Of a stretch of DNA of 64,000 nt, positions 18,666 through 28,655 are shown in pieces. This DNA is from Dehalococcoidia bacterium (GTDB lineage: Bacteria; Chloroflexota; Dehalococcoidia; Dehalococcoidales; W498): the NCBI GenBank assembly GCA_011170285.1, contig DUEE01000014.1, positions 79,062-143,061 of the forward strand. The letters run 5' to 3'. The notes under the pieces are model-generated. The model was given only the letters and a program-made list of their open reading frames with translations. It ran no database searches and was not told where the DNA came from. Positions within the stretch are counted from its first letter, which is position 1. Each line of letters begins with the position of its first letter. The translations under genes were made by a program, and so were the position numbers.

Positions 18666-20726
18666 CTAGGTAGAATAAGGGCGATAGATGGCTGATTCGG
18701 CTACCAACTCAGCGATATCGGTAACCTTAAGCCATTCTTCAGCCTCCTTTGCCTTTATTGCGTCATCGAACATCTGCAAACAGAAAGGACAGGCAGTAAC
18801 TACTGTCTGGGCTTTAGTGGTAATTATCTGCTCTATGCGCAGCTCACTGATTCTCTTGCCAATGTGTTCTTCCAGCCACATACGACCACCCCCGCCGCCA
18901 CAGCAGAAACTCCTTTCCCGATTCTGCCCCGCCTCAACAAGGGTAATATCGGGCATACTATTTAATACCTGCCTCGGTGGCTCGTAAATGTCATTGTATC
19001 TCCCCAAATAGCAGGGGTCGTGGTAAACCACTACCCCACCACCCCCCTTGATAATTCTTAACTTGCCTTCTTTCAGCAAGTTGGCAATGAACTCGGTGTG
19101 GTGAATAACCTCAAAATTACCCCCAAACTGAGGATATTCATTCTTTAGCGTATTAAAGCAGTGGGGACAGGCAGTAACTATCTTCTTTACATTATACCCT
19201 TTCAATAGCTCAATATTTTTCTCAGCCTGCATCTGGAATATATACTCATTACCCAAGCGACGAGCTGGCTCACCGCAGCAGCTTTCAGCAGAACCCAGGA
19301 TACCAAATTTAACCCCGGCTGACTTCAACAGCTTAGCCATAGCCTGAGCTATCATCATACTTCTCTCTTCCAGGGCATCGGTGCAACCTACCCAGTACAG
19401 AATGTCTATCTCACTATCTTCAGCAAGAGTCTTAATAGCAAGCCCTTGAGCCCAATCGGTTCTGGTAAATGTAGTTCCCCGCCACGGGTGCCCTCTGTCT
19501 TCAATGCTTCTCAATGCTCCCTCAGCCGTCTCAGGAATAGATGCCTGCTCCAGCACCAAGTTTCGTCTCAGGCCAATAATTCTGTCAACATGCTCACTAT
19601 AAACAGGGCATACCTCTTGGCAAGCACGACAGGTGGTGCATGCCCAGATTTCATCTTCGGTTACCACTTCGCCAATTAATACTTTTTCGGGGTTAGAGGA
19701 GGAGGATTCTGCTTTGCCTTTGACTCTAAGCAAATCGGGACCTACCTCCAGCAAATGTTTTTTGAGGTTTAAGACCAGTTCCCTAGGGGAGAGGAGCTTA
19801 CCGCTAAGTTGAGCCGGGCAAACAACATGACACCTGCCGCATACTGTACAGGCATAGAGGTCAAGTAATTGCTTCCAGGAAAAGTCTTGGATTTTCGATA
19901 CCCCAAAGGTCTCAACCTCTTCCAGCTCGATGGGCTTAAGTGCTCCCTTGGGATGTAGGTCTTTGAAAGCCACATTGGGGAAGGATGCAAGTGGGTGCAG
20001 GTGCTTTGAGTGAGGGGCGTAGATTAAAGCGCCAAGGAGTATAACATAATTAAGCCACCAAACACCCTTGTATACCGCTATCAATGTAGCTTGCGATATA
20101 CCTGTGTTAATTAAGAAGTTAGACAAAGCAATCCCTATAGGTGGCCAAGAAGCTGAAGTGTTGTAAGCGGCAAATCTAAAGCCCTCCATACAATAATGAA
20201 GAACCATAAGGCTAACTATGACGGTAAAAAGCAGGGGTCGGAGAATCTTTTCTTCAGCAGTTGCCTCCCTCTTTAGCCTGTCAGGTTTTATGATATAATA
20301 CCTAATTGCAGCCCAAATTACAGCTAGGGTGATAAGTAATGCAGCTATATCCATAATTGAAGAATAGACTGTCTTAAATGTGGTGCCCTCAAGCAGTTTG
20401 TAGAGACCAAAGCCGTCTCCCAAACCGATAAAGATAATATAGTAGATAAGCAACAGGCTGAGACCCCAGAACATGAATGTATGCCCGATTCCAGCTCGGT
20501 CTTGACGGGTAACGCTCTTTAAGCTACACCATTGGGACAAGGTCACCACTAACATATATATGATTCTGCGAATTATGCTATTGAAGCGGTTTTCCTTCTG
20601 TCCGAGGAGTATGAGACGGAAAAGCAGGTAGACCCTTTGAGCGAATAAGACGAGGGCAATAGCAAATAAAAGCCAAAAAATCACATATCCTGGGATATTC
20701 CAATATATTGCACCAACTGGTGACAT
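18666..20726 (-). CDS. Membrane Fe-S oxidoreductase, HdrD-like with NarI-like membrane domain
   Basis: Fusion of a cytochrome-b/NarI-like membrane domain with a soluble HdrD-type domain; 686 residues. About six hydrophobic segments fill residues 10-250. Two [4Fe-4S] motifs follow (CTVCGRCHVVC and CTTCRACQEVC), then two CCG cysteine-rich domains (the CCGEPARR and CCGGGGGRMW motifs). Such proteins pass electrons between a quinone pool or b-haem and a thiol/disulfide or Fe-S partner. The partner is unknown here; no acyl-CoA dehydrogenase or ETF gene is adjacent. It is convergent with the SDR gene and follows a B-box membrane protein by 38 bases. Confidence 0.88.
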   Translation of the reverse strand: MSPVGAIYWNIPGYVIFWLLFAIALVLFAQRVYLLFRLILLGQKENRFNSIIRRIIYMLVVTLSQWCSLKSVTRQDRAGIGHTFMFWGLSLLLIYYIIFIGLGDGFGLYKLLEGTTFKTVYSSIMDIAALLITLAVIWAAIRYYIIKPDRLKREATAEEKILRPLLFTVIVSLMVLHYCMEGFRFAAYNTSASWPPIGIALSNFLINTGISQATLIAVYKGVWWLNYVILLGALIYAPHSKHLHPLASFPNVAFKDLHPKGALKPIELEEVETFGVSKIQDFSWKQLLDLYACTVCGRCHVVCPAQLSGKLLSPRELVLNLKKHLLEVGPDLLRVKGKAESSSSNPEKVLIGEVVTEDEIWACTTCRACQEVCPVYSEHVDRIIGLRRNLVLEQASIPETAEGALRSIEDRGHPWRGTTFTRTDWAQGLAIKTLAEDSEIDILYWVGCTDALEERSMMIAQAMAKLLKSAGVKFGILGSAESCCGEPARRLGNEYIFQMQAEKNIELLKGYNVKKIVTACPHCFNTLKNEYPQFGGNFEVIHHTEFIANLLKEGKLRIIKGGGGVVVYHDPCYLGRYNDIYEPPRQVLNSMPDITLVEAGQNRERSFCCGGGGGRMWLEEHIGKRISELRIEQIITTKAQTVVTACPFCLQMFDDAIKAKEAEEWLKVTDIAELVAESAIYRPYST

Positions 20727-20764
20727 ATTAACCTTTCCATAGTGGGGTTCATTGCCAGAATGCT

Positions 20765-21262
20765 TTAGCGCAAACGGGTAACAGCTACAAAAATACCTAG
20801 GGCTAGGGCTACCAGGGCAAGAATTATATTAAATAGACCGAAGGAAAGACCCCAATGAAAAAGAATATTAAACAAAAGGCTAACCAAGTAGCTTATTACC
20901 ACAGCTATACCAGCGATAACGGCTAACCCTGTGCTGCGCTTACGATTGACCGAAAGGTTAATTACCTCCCCAATGGCATAGCCAATCCCAGGAGCTAATA
21001 ACAGACTAAGGTAAAAGAAAGGCACCAACGACTCTATCAGTCCCCAGACAACACCACAAGCCATCGCCATGCCGAACCCAGTTCCTATAGCTATCAAATA
21101 ATATTTAGTGGAAACACGATAGATAGGTAGCTTATATAGCTTGGCACAATCCGGGCATCTGGCTCCCACCAGAGTCTGCACCAGGCACTTAGGGCATATC
21201 GGTTTACCACACTTACCACACCTAAGGTTAGTTTCGACCTCAGGGTGAGTGGCACATTTCAT
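20765..21262 (-). CDS. B-box zinc finger membrane protein
   Basis: 165 residues. The N-terminus has a B-box-like zinc module (CATHPEVETNLRCGKCGKPIC, then CPDC), followed by four hydrophobic stretches predicted to span the membrane. Proteins of this layout occur in several bacterial phyla without a known function. It is placed just before the HdrD-like gene and 28 bases after plsY on the same strand, so it may be co-transcribed with either. No catalytic motif is recognised. Confidence 0.75.
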   Translation of the reverse strand: MKCATHPEVETNLRCGKCGKPICPKCLVQTLVGARCPDCAKLYKLPIYRVSTKYYLIAIGTGFGMAMACGVVWGLIESLVPFFYLSLLLAPGIGYAIGEVINLSVNRKRSTGLAVIAGIAVVISYLVSLLFNILFHWGLSFGLFNIILALVALALGIFVAVTRLR

Positions 21263-21290
21263 CTCACTATAGTTAACCTTTCCCCTGTTT

Positions 21291-21980
21291 TTATTGTTGC
21301 TTAAAAGGTTTCCGTTTTATCCAGGCTTCCCTGTCCCTTATATCTCGGTCGAAAAGCAAGCGATTAATAATTAGCTGCCCCGGGGTTACCGAAGCAGAGA
21401 GTGAAGTCCGCGGTGCCGTTAATCGTCTAACCAGCAATATTATAAATATAGCTAAGAAACCTAGAGTAAGTGGTAGTGGTTCTTCAATACCAAACGGCTT
21501 ACTGAGATGCCAGCTACATAGGGGCAGAGCTGCCATTGCCACGGTCGTTCCCAAAGATAGCTGTCGGAATGGAAAGAAAAGGAAAGCAACAGCTACCAAT
21601 ATCAGCGCCAACCATGGTGTTAAAATAAGAAGCACGCCTATGGTAGTCAAAGCACCTCTGCCACCGTTGAAACGAAGGAAAACTGGCCAGTTATGCCCAA
21701 TAATTGCTGCTAAACCTACCGTTACCTGTTGAGCTACTGCCTCTGGACCTATCAGTTGAGTAGTAGCCCAAACCATCAATGCCCCCTTACCCACATCAAA
21801 AATGATTACCGGAATAGCTATCCACTTGGAGGTTATCGTCAGTAGGTTGCTTGCTCCCACATTGCCACTACCATATTGTCTAAGGTCTATTCCCCGGGAC
21901 CACTTAGCCACTAGGTGATCGGCTGGCACCGAACCCACAAGATAGGCAGCTAATATTAGTAATCCAAACTCAATAGTCAT
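21291..21980 (-). CDS. plsY: Glycerol-3-phosphate acyltransferase PlsY
   Basis: Membrane acyltransferase that moves an acyl group from acyl-phosphate to glycerol-3-phosphate, the first step of phospholipid synthesis. The SGNVGASN motif is at about residues 37-44, and FNGGRGALT is the phosphate-binding loop (usually GGKG or GGRG). Five or more membrane segments are visible. At 229 residues it is slightly longer than usual, the extra being a C-terminal basic tail. PlsX is not in the window. Confidence 0.94.
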   Translation of the reverse strand: MTIEFGLLILAAYLVGSVPADHLVAKWSRGIDLRQYGSGNVGASNLLTITSKWIAIPVIIFDVGKGALMVWATTQLIGPEAVAQQVTVGLAAIIGHNWPVFLRFNGGRGALTTIGVLLILTPWLALILVAVAFLFFPFRQLSLGTTVAMAALPLCSWHLSKPFGIEEPLPLTLGFLAIFIILLVRRLTAPRTSLSASVTPGQLIINRLLFDRDIRDREAWIKRKPFKQQ

Positions 21981-22081
21981 AAGCTCTCCACATTAAGGTT
22001 GCTTATCAGCTCCACAGTATCAGGGGCTGGCTAATCTTATTTCTCGCTGCTCAGCTAAAGCTATAAGTTACTCCGCTGACT

Positions 22082-22849
22082 TTATTCCACCTCACGATAG
22101 ATTCGCTCAATACTTATTGCTCGGCCACTATTATCATCTACCCTAACCATTACTGCGTTAAGCATTGTTTTTCCCTTGCCTACAGATAAACGATGGGGCA
22201 TTGCGGTCAGGAAGCGGCGAATTACGGCTTCGGAATCATCACCAATAATTGAATCCATAGGTCCGGTCATACCAATATCAGTAACATAAGCAGTACCTTG
22301 AGGAAGCAACTGAGCATCAATAGTTCCCACATGGGTATGTGTGCCGAGCACAGCGCTAACCCGACCGTCTAGATATCGCCCCATTGCCATCTTCTCCGAT
22401 GTAGCCTCAGCATGGAAATCAACAATAACAATTGGGGGCTTGTGCTTGAGCTCAGCCAGTAGTTTATCCATAGCTCTAAATGGGCAATCAATATCACTCA
22501 TGAATATTCTCCCCATCAAATTTACCACTATAACCTGACCATTGATTATATAGCCCCTACCCGGTACTCCTGGGGGATAATTTAATGGGCGCAGGATAGG
22601 CATTTCACCGTCAAGGTGTGGAATGATCTCCTTCTGTGCAAATATGTGGTTACCTGAGGTTAGCATATCGACACCAGCATCCAGCAATTCCTTAGCTGTG
22701 GCTGAAGTTACCCCTATACCGCCAGCAATATTCTCAGCATTGGCAATAACCATATCGAAACTATATTGTTGTCGCAGGTATGGTAAAAGTTTATTCATTG
22801 CCTGCCTGCCAGGTTTGCCAATTATATCACCAATCGCCAATATTAACAT
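22082..22849 (-). CDS. ymdB: YmdB-family metallophosphoesterase
   Basis: 255-residue metallophosphoesterase of the TIGR00282/YmdB type, which in Bacillus hydrolyses 2',3'-cyclic nucleotides and affects biofilm development. MLILAIGDIIGKPGR, ANAENIAGG, TSGNHIF, DFHAEATSEK and GTHTHVGT carry the metal ligands. It starts 21 bases after rny, and the rny-ymdB pairing is also found in Bacillus, suggesting a linked role in RNA turnover. The 101 bases that separate it from plsY hold no clear terminator. Confidence 0.94.
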   Translation of the reverse strand: MLILAIGDIIGKPGRQAMNKLLPYLRQQYSFDMVIANAENIAGGIGVTSATAKELLDAGVDMLTSGNHIFAQKEIIPHLDGEMPILRPLNYPPGVPGRGYIINGQVIVVNLMGRIFMSDIDCPFRAMDKLLAELKHKPPIVIVDFHAEATSEKMAMGRYLDGRVSAVLGTHTHVGTIDAQLLPQGTAYVTDIGMTGPMDSIIGDDSEAVIRRFLTAMPHRLSVGKGKTMLNAVMVRVDDNSGRAISIERIYREVE

Positions 22850-22869
22850 TAGCTCCTCGATTAAACCTC

Positions 22870-24408
22870 CTACTTAGCATAATCTATAGCTCTTGTCTCT
22901 CTGAGCACAGTAACCCTTATTTGCCCTGGATATTGTAGCCCTTCCTCTATCTTCTTAACAATGTCTCGAGCCAGCCTCATTGCTCCCATATCATCAATCT
23001 CTTGTGGGTTAACTAAGATGCGGATTTCGCGACCGGCTTGAATAGCAAATGACTTCTCCACCCCTTTAAAACCATTAGCTATATCTTCCAATGCCTTTAG
23101 CCGTTTTAAGTAACCCTCCAATGACTCACGCCTTGCACCTGGTCTGGCACCACTGATAGCATCCGCCGCTGAAATGATGAAGCCCCAGATGCTGGTAGTT
23201 TCCGTCTCAAAGTGGTGCTCAGCGATACCCTTGACCACTTCAGGGGATTTCTCCCATTGCTTAACCAAGTCAGCTCCGATGGCAGCGTGATTTCCCTCCA
23301 CCTCACGGTCTACCGCCTTACCAATGTCATGAAGCAGACCAGCCTTCCTGGCTATGGCAACATTGACTCCCAATTCCCCGGCAATCATGGCCGCTAAATG
23401 AGCTACCTCAATACTGTGGGCGAGGACATTCTGCCCGTAGCTAGTGCGATACTTAAGGCGACCAAGCAACCTGATTAACTCGGGACATAAGCCATGTACC
23501 CCCGCTTGATAAGCTGCTTCTTCCCCAGCACTGTAGATAGTTTTATCTACTTCCTCCTTAGCCTTGGCTACTATCTCTTCAATGCGAGCTGGATGGATAC
23601 GACCGTCAAGGATAAGCTTGGTTAAAGCAATTCGAGCTACCTCTCGCCGCACTGTGTCGAAGCTGGACAGCGTCACCGCCTCGGGAGTATCATCAATAAT
23701 TAGGTCGACACCGGTAGCCTGTTCCAAAGCTCTAATGTTACGACCCTCTCGTCCAATAAGTCGACCCTTCATGTCATCACTGGGAAGGGGAACAGTAGAC
23801 ACTGTTGTTTCAGATACAACCTCGGAAGCACAACGCTGAATAGCTTGAGACAGAATCTCCTGAGCTTTCTCATGTGCTTCTTCCCTTACCTTAGCCTCCC
23901 ATTCCCGAAGGCGCCGTGAGGCTTCCTCTTGCATCTCGACCTCCATAGCCTCAATCAGTGTTTGCTTTGCCATATCACTGGACATACCCGAAATCAACTC
24001 TAGCTGTTTTAACTGCTTCTCTCTAACCTCCTCGAGATGGGTGCGAGTGGACTCGATTTCCTTCTCTTTGTTAGATAGGTTGCGACTGCGGTTCTCCAAA
24101 TCTTCTAACTTGTGATCTAGGCTCTCTGCCCGCTGAGATACATAGCTCTCCTGCCGCTGTAGTTCAGTACGGCGTTCACGATACTCGGCTTCCACTCCTG
24201 ACTTAATCTTTTCAGTCTCCTGCCTTGCCTCACGGAGTATATCATTAGACTCGGCTCTGGCTTCAGCTAGCATTTTGTTGGCTTTCCTCTCGGCAATACG
24301 CATTTGTCGGTTAATCATCACTCGCCTAAAGAGAAAGGCAGCCATACCTCCAAATACCACACCTATAATAAAACTAAAGGCAATAGCTAGAACAACATCT
24401 ATTCCCAT
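22870..24408 (-). CDS. rny: Ribonuclease Y
   Basis: Membrane-anchored endoribonuclease that starts mRNA decay. An N-terminal membrane segment (residues 5-27) is followed by a long charged coiled coil to about residue 200. Then come the KH domain ([24 protein letters not shown]) and an HD domain ([13 protein letters not shown]-like NHAAIG). At 512 residues it is of normal length. It lies 41 bases after recX and upstream of ymdB on the same strand. Confidence 0.97.
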   Translation of the reverse strand: MGIDVVLAIAFSFIIGVVFGGMAAFLFRRVMINRQMRIAERKANKMLAEARAESNDILREARQETEKIKSGVEAEYRERRTELQRQESYVSQRAESLDHKLEDLENRSRNLSNKEKEIESTRTHLEEVREKQLKQLELISGMSSDMAKQTLIEAMEVEMQEEASRRLREWEAKVREEAHEKAQEILSQAIQRCASEVVSETTVSTVPLPSDDMKGRLIGREGRNIRALEQATGVDLIIDDTPEAVTLSSFDTVRREVARIALTKLILDGRIHPARIEEIVAKAKEEVDKTIYSAGEEAAYQAGVHGLCPELIRLLGRLKYRTSYGQNVLAHSIEVAHLAAMIAGELGVNVAIARKAGLLHDIGKAVDREVEGNHAAIGADLVKQWEKSPEVVKGIAEHHFETETTSIWGFIISAADAISGARPGARRESLEGYLKRLKALEDIANGFKGVEKSFAIQAGREIRILVNPQEIDDMGAMRLARDIVKKIEEGLQYPGQIRVTVLRETRAIDYAK

Positions 24409-24449
24409 TTTTCCACCCCCTTCATTGTAGCTTGAGTGTCAGCTTCATG

Positions 24450-25085
24450 CTATTTAGGCTTAGTCTCCTTTTCCTGCCATAATTGTTGTGTAGTATGATT
24501 TATGACCCCGTAACTGAAGCCACGCCGCTTGAGGTATGCACCTAATCGGCGACGGAAACCCTGATAGTCAGCTAGGGATAAGCTACGAGCTTTACTTAGA
24601 GCTGCCCGATAGGCACTATGGTCATCGTCAACCGTATCAACCACTTGGTCTATGATGTCATTGGCTACACCTTTTCGCCTCAGCTCGAGCTTGGTTAGCC
24701 ATCGGCTGCGTGGACTAAATGATTCCCGATTATCCTTCCAGAATTGGGCAAAGGTAACATCATCCACCAACCCCTGTTCCTTTAGTTTGGCCATCACCGC
24801 CTCTATGCTGTCATCATCAAAACCCCGCCAGTAAAGTCGCTCCCTTAGCTCAGACTCGCTTCGAGGTCGGTAGCTGAGGTAATGGGCAGCAGCACTGAAG
24901 CAACGGTGGAAGTGGTCAGACCTAGCTAGTGCCGCAATCTGACCCAAAGATAGCTCCTGCTCAACATGTAGACCCTCTCTTATTACCACCTCAGCTTCTA
25001 GACTGAAAGCGAACCTGCCATCGAGGAATATATTTATCCGCTTTCCCCCAATCCTCCCGACGCGAATTGCAGTAATCTTGCTCAT
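24450..25085 (-). CDS. recX: Regulatory protein RecX
   Basis: Inhibitor of the RecA filament. The family is recognised from the repeated three-helix modules (YLSYRPRSESELRERLYWRGF, then MAKLKEQGLVDD and FSPRSRWLTKLELRRKGV). The ORF track starts at 25091; the second ATG at 25085 is better spaced from GAAAGGG (211 residues). It lies just downstream of recA behind a terminator-like hairpin, the common recA-recX arrangement in which a little read-through makes RecX. Confidence 0.92.
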   Translation of the reverse strand: MSKITAIRVGRIGGKRINIFLDGRFAFSLEAEVVIREGLHVEQELSLGQIAALARSDHFHRCFSAAAHYLSYRPRSESELRERLYWRGFDDDSIEAVMAKLKEQGLVDDVTFAQFWKDNRESFSPRSRWLTKLELRRKGVANDIIDQVVDTVDDDHSAYRAALSKARSLSLADYQGFRRRLGAYLKRRGFSYGVINHTTQQLWQEKETKPK

Positions 25086-25104
25086 TAGCATGCCCTTTCT
25101 AAGA

Positions 25105-25134
25105 CAAAAAGCCGGAGCTTGCGCCCCAGCCTTA
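25105..25134 (-). terminator. Intrinsic terminator after recA
   Basis: On the minus strand AAGGCTGGGGC-GCAA-GCTCCGGCTT forms a GC-rich stem with one bulge and G-U pairs, followed by a TTTTT run. It lies between recA and recX and probably ends most recA transcripts. Confidence 0.75.
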
Positions 25135-25182
25135 CTTACTGTTACTACTTAACTAGTTGTTTAAAGTGCCATTAATTGCTGG

Positions 25183-26187
25183 CTAAGATTTAGTGCTGGT
25201 GACGGCTGAAGCTCTGATTTGTCGCTCAATTTCTTGAGCAAGCTCGGGATTCTGCCCCAGGTATTGCTTGGTATTCTCCCTACCTTGCCCCAGGCGAATG
25301 TCACCATAGGAAAAAAAAGCGCCAGCCTTGCTTATTAGCCCCAACTCTACACCCACGTCTATAAGATTACCCTCCATGCTTATTCCATGGTCAAACATGA
25401 TATCAAACTCGGCACTTCTAAATGGCGGGGCAGTCTTATTTTTGACTACCTTAGCTCTAACATGGCTGCCTACTGCCTCATTTCCCTGCTTGATAGTTTC
25501 AACTCGTCTTAAGTCTATCCTTATTGAGCTATAGAACTTCAAAGCCCTGCCCCCCGGTGTCACCTCAGGGTTGCCGAAGATAATACCAACCTTTTCCCTT
25601 AACTGGTTGATGAATATTACCGCTGTCTGTGACTTACCAATAACGGCAGCTAGCTTTCTCAATGCTTGTGACATTAGTCGAGCTTGTAAACCAACATGGG
25701 TATCCCCCATCTCTCCCTCAATTTCAGCCCTGGGGACTAAGGCAGCAACACTATCAATGACTATGACATCAATAGCTCCGCTCCTGACTAGTGCTTCGGT
25801 AATCTCCAAAGCTTGCTCTCCAGTATCTGGCTGAGAGATGAGCAGGTCGTCAACATTAACACCGCAGCGAGTGGCATAGACTGGGTCTAGGGCATGCTCA
25901 ACATCAATATAGGCAGCCACTCCTCCTAGCTTTTGCGCTTCAGCAAGTACATGCTGACCTAAGGTAGTTTTCCCTGATGACTCGGGACCAAAAACTTCCG
26001 TAATCCGTCCTCTGGGGATACCTCCCACACCTAAGGCCAGGTCCAACGACAATGAGCCACTGGGTATAGCCTCCACTGGTGACTTAGCAGTCTCACCCAG
26101 CTTCATCACTGAGCCTTTACCAAATCGCTTTTCAATTTGGCTAATAGCCAGCTCCAGCGCCTTTTCTTTTTCTGTGGTTACATTCAC
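25183..26187 (-). CDS. recA: Recombinase RecA
   Basis: Strand-exchange recombinase and coprotease for the SOS response. It has 334 residues. The Walker A motif is GPESSGKTT, Walker B is the [10 protein letters not shown] region, and the conserved TGEQALEI and [10 protein letters not shown] stretches (L2 loop) are intact. It starts with GTG at 26187; an ATG four bases inside is out of frame. It has its own promoter (26196-26224) and terminator. No intein or frameshift is seen. Confidence 0.98.
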   Translation of the reverse strand: MNVTTEKEKALELAISQIEKRFGKGSVMKLGETAKSPVEAIPSGSLSLDLALGVGGIPRGRITEVFGPESSGKTTLGQHVLAEAQKLGGVAAYIDVEHALDPVYATRCGVNVDDLLISQPDTGEQALEITEALVRSGAIDVIVIDSVAALVPRAEIEGEMGDTHVGLQARLMSQALRKLAAVIGKSQTAVIFINQLREKVGIIFGNPEVTPGGRALKFYSSIRIDLRRVETIKQGNEAVGSHVRAKVVKNKTAPPFRSAEFDIMFDHGISMEGNLIDVGVELGLISKAGAFFSYGDIRLGQGRENTKQYLGQNPELAQEIERQIRASAVTSTKS

Positions 26188-26195
26188 CTGCTTAT

Positions 26196-26224
26196 ATCAT
26201 AGCACAGATACCCAGGCAAAACAA
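26196..26224 (-). promoter_or_regulatory. recA promoter
   Basis: Minus-strand TTGTTT, 17 bases, TATGAT, close to the sigma-70 consensus, a few bases upstream of the recA start region. No LexA operator of a known type was recognised beside it. Confidence 0.6.
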
Positions 26225-26263
26225 GACAGAAAGTGAAATTACATATAAAGGGAGTAGCTAAGC

Positions 26264-26992
26264 CTAAAAGCTAGCCACTGGGGGGGGCAAGCGCTTGTGG
26301 TTACTGGCGGCTATCATAGACTCAATCCTCTCTCTCAATTCATTACTGGCTTCGCCGGTAATCAAATAGCGATCGAGTTCATTATAACTGAGCCTCAGTT
26401 CACCCTCATCAGTTTGTCCTTGCCATAAACCAGCTGAGGGAGACTTGTCAATAATTTCCTGCGGAATACCTAGGAAGCGACCCAGTTCCTTTACCTGTCC
26501 TTTCACCAGACTGCCTAATGGCAGAATATCCACTCCGCCATCTCCATACTTAGTGAAGTAGCCGATGGACAGCTCACTCCTGTTACTTGAGCCCGCCACC
26601 ATATATTTAAGCTGATTGGCAAAGTAGTAAAGGGTGAGCATTCTTAATCTAGGCTTGAGGTTGCCTTCAACTAACCGACTTATACCAGGGTCTACTCTAT
26701 CACCAGTCAACGCTTTGAGCAAGGTATCAAAAACAGTATCAAGAACCACTGTTTTAATAGGGATAGAAAACTTGCTAACCACAGTCCGGGCATGCTCCGC
26801 ATCCTGCTGGCTGCTGTAGCAGGGTATTAGCACCCCCAATGTGCTTTGAGTAAAAGCGCATTGACATAATACCGCCAATACTGAGGAATCAAGTCCGCCA
26901 CTTATGCCTACAACTACTCCTTTAGACCCGGCAGTTAGTACCTTATCCCTTATCCATGAAATCAGATTCTCAGCTAACTGTTCTGTACTCAT
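26264..26992 (-). CDS. nadE: NAD+ synthase, ammonia-dependent type
   Basis: Last step of NAD synthesis: deamido-NAD + ATP + ammonia to NAD. It has 242 residues, so there is no glutaminase domain. The PP-loop SGGLDSSVLA is at about residues 31-40; SSNRSELSIGYFTKYGDGGVDI and the SAGLWQGQTDEGEL segment are conserved. It is preceded by a good promoter and is transcribed away from the flox-like operon. A 76-base gap separates it from recA. Confidence 0.96.
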   Translation of the reverse strand: MSTEQLAENLISWIRDKVLTAGSKGVVVGISGGLDSSVLAVLCQCAFTQSTLGVLIPCYSSQQDAEHARTVVSKFSIPIKTVVLDTVFDTLLKALTGDRVDPGISRLVEGNLKPRLRMLTLYYFANQLKYMVAGSSNRSELSIGYFTKYGDGGVDILPLGSLVKGQVKELGRFLGIPQEIIDKSPSAGLWQGQTDEGELRLSYNELDRYLITGEASNELRERIESMIAASNHKRLPPPVASF

Positions 26993-27007
26993 ATAAAATT
27001 CAGTTGT

Positions 27008-27036
27008 AGTATACTACCCTATAGCTGATTGGTCAA
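27008..27036 (-). promoter_or_regulatory. nadE promoter
   Basis: Minus-strand TTGACC, 17 bases, TATACT, only about 16 bases upstream of the nadE ATG. This implies a very short or nearly absent 5' untranslated region. Confidence 0.65.
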
Positions 27037-27213
27037 AAACTGGGGATAAGCTGGCTGATATTATAGTATTAAGCAATGCCCTTCTAAATTACTCATCCGA
27101 AAGTAATAACCGGTTGCATTTTAGATAATTCAGCTCTTTTAACTTCATGACAATTAAGGGGTTTTTATCACCCTATTGTTTCCCGCACAATTCGTTATAC
27201 AGCCGACTAAATC

Positions 27214-27243
27214 TTGATGTTGCCTTATTCTCTGTGATAGAAT
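27214..27243 (+). promoter_or_regulatory. Candidate promoter of the flox-like operon
   Basis: TTGATG, 18 bases, TAGAAT, about 28 bases upstream of the first gene. It is moderate in strength and the only good match in the 235-base gap between nadE and this operon. No riboswitch or repeat was recognised in the gap. Confidence 0.45.
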
Positions 27244-27271
27244 CGTTTCACTTTGCTTCGGTGAGGTGCAG

Positions 27272-27700
27272 ATGAAACAAGACTCACAATGGGAACCAAG
27301 GATAGTTGGTTTCCTGTGCCGATGGTGTAGCTATGCCGGTGCCGATTTGGCCGGAACCAGCCGAAAAAAATACCCAGCCAATATAAGGATTATAAAGGTT
27401 CCATGTTCGGGGAGAATAGACCCCCTCTTCATCCTTAAGGCACTGCGATTAGGTTTTGATGGCGTGCTGGTCTCAGGCTGTCACCCAGGTGAGTGCCATT
27501 ATCAAACAGGAAACTACTACGCCCGAAGGAGAATAGCTATAACTAAGAAGCTTCTGGAATACATAGGCATTGAGCCACAGCGAATTCAGGCTAGTTGGGT
27601 TTCAGCTTCAGAAGGCGGAAAATTCGCTCAAGTAGTCACCGAGGTAACAAGAGAGCTAAAAGAAATCGGGCCCAATGAACTATTTGCCGACAAAAAATAG
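27272..27700 (+). CDS. MvhD/FloxD-like hydrogenase iron-sulfur subunit
   Basis: 142-residue [2Fe-2S] protein of the MvhD/FlpD family, which hands electrons to HdrA. GFLCRWCSYAGAD, KVPCSGRID and VSGCHPGECHYQTGN carry the conserved cysteines. The ORF track starts at GTG 27266; the ATG at 27272 with GTGAGGTG upstream is preferred. It opens a four-gene operon whose order (D-C-B-A) fits FloxDCBA of sulfate reducers. The hdrCBA genes that would supply its partner lie convergently just beyond the operon. Confidence 0.88.
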   Translation: MKQDSQWEPRIVGFLCRWCSYAGADLAGTSRKKYPANIRIIKVPCSGRIDPLFILKALRLGFDGVLVSGCHPGECHYQTGNYYARRRIAITKKLLEYIGIEPQRIQASWVSASEGGKFAQVVTEVTRELKEIGPNELFADKK

Positions 27701-27704
27701 AGAT

Positions 27705-28655
27705 ATGGAACAAAGGCTACGGGATGAGGCTAAGACACTGCTCGAGCAAGGGAGGGTTGACTATGTTATTGGCTTTGAACCGGGAAGCCTGAAATTAACT
27801 ACTACCCCTTTAATAACCAATAACAAGGATGATGTTAATCGCCTGGTAATTAACCCCTTTATAGTGAACAATCTTAGTGTATACCTAACCGAGGTTAAGG
27901 GACGGGTCGGTATTGTAGCTAAGGGATGTGACAGCCGCTCTATCGTTAGTCTGATACAGGATAAGCAGGTTGCTAGAGAGGATATAATAATTATAGGCAT
28001 TCCCTGTCCTGGGTTGATTGACCTAAAGAAGGTAGAGCGCTTGCTGGGTAAGGATAGGGATGAACTGGATGATATTACCAGGGATGGGGATAGGGTAGTA
28101 ATAACGGTTGACGGGCAGAGAAAGGAGTTTCCCATTACTGAAGTCCTTTACGATAACTGTCTCGGCTGTGAGTTTCCCACCCCTCAAGAGTATGATATCC
28201 TTCTTGGTGAATCCACTCCCTTAGTTACTGATTTGGCGGCTAGCCGACAAAAGATAGAAATGCTGGAAAGGATGTCTCGGCAGCAGAGGTGGGAGTTCTG
28301 GGAAGAGGAATTTAGCCGTTGTATCAGGTGTTATGCTTGCCGAAATGTATGCCCGGCTTGTTTTTGTGAGCGGTGTTTTGTTGAGGAGTCTGAGCCACAG
28401 TGGGTGCTGCCAGTGCCACGATGGCAGGATAACCTTATCTTTCAGGTGGTCAGAAATGTTCATGTAGCTGGGAGGTGCACTGACTGTGGTGAATGTGAAC
28501 GCGCTTGCCCAGTGAATATCCCATTAAGAAGCCTATCTAAAAAGACATATGACCTGGTGGACGAGCTGTTTCACTATACATCAGGAATAGACAAAAACGC
28601 ACCACCGCTTATGACTGCTTATGAGTATACAGATACCCAAGATTTTATCAGGTAA
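27705..28655 (+). CDS. FloxC-like FrhB/FdhB-type 4Fe-4S protein
   Basis: 316 residues. The N-terminal half (VAKGCDSRSI, GIPCPGLID, NCLGC) resembles the FrhB/FdhB flavin and Fe-S family. The C-terminal half has two ferredoxin-type motifs, CIRCYACRNVCP at about residue 206 and CTDCGECERACP at about 258, plus extra cysteines (CFCERC). The first frame start at 27675 lies inside the previous gene without a binding site; ATG 27705, 4 bases after that gene's stop, is chosen. It probably relays electrons between the flavin subunit and the MvhD-like subunit. A repeat unit separates it from the next gene. Confidence 0.8.
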   Translation: MEQRLRDEAKTLLEQGRVDYVIGFEPGSLKLTTTPLITNNKDDVNRLVINPFIVNNLSVYLTEVKGRVGIVAKGCDSRSIVSLIQDKQVAREDIIIIGIPCPGLIDLKKVERLLGKDRDELDDITRDGDRVVITVDGQRKEFPITEVLYDNCLGCEFPTPQEYDILLGESTPLVTDLAASRQKIEMLERMSRQQRWEFWEEEFSRCIRCYACRNVCPACFCERCFVEESEPQWVLPVPRWQDNLIFQVVRNVHVAGRCTDCGECERACPVNIPLRSLSKKTYDLVDELFHYTSGIDKNAPPLMTAYEYTDTQDFIR

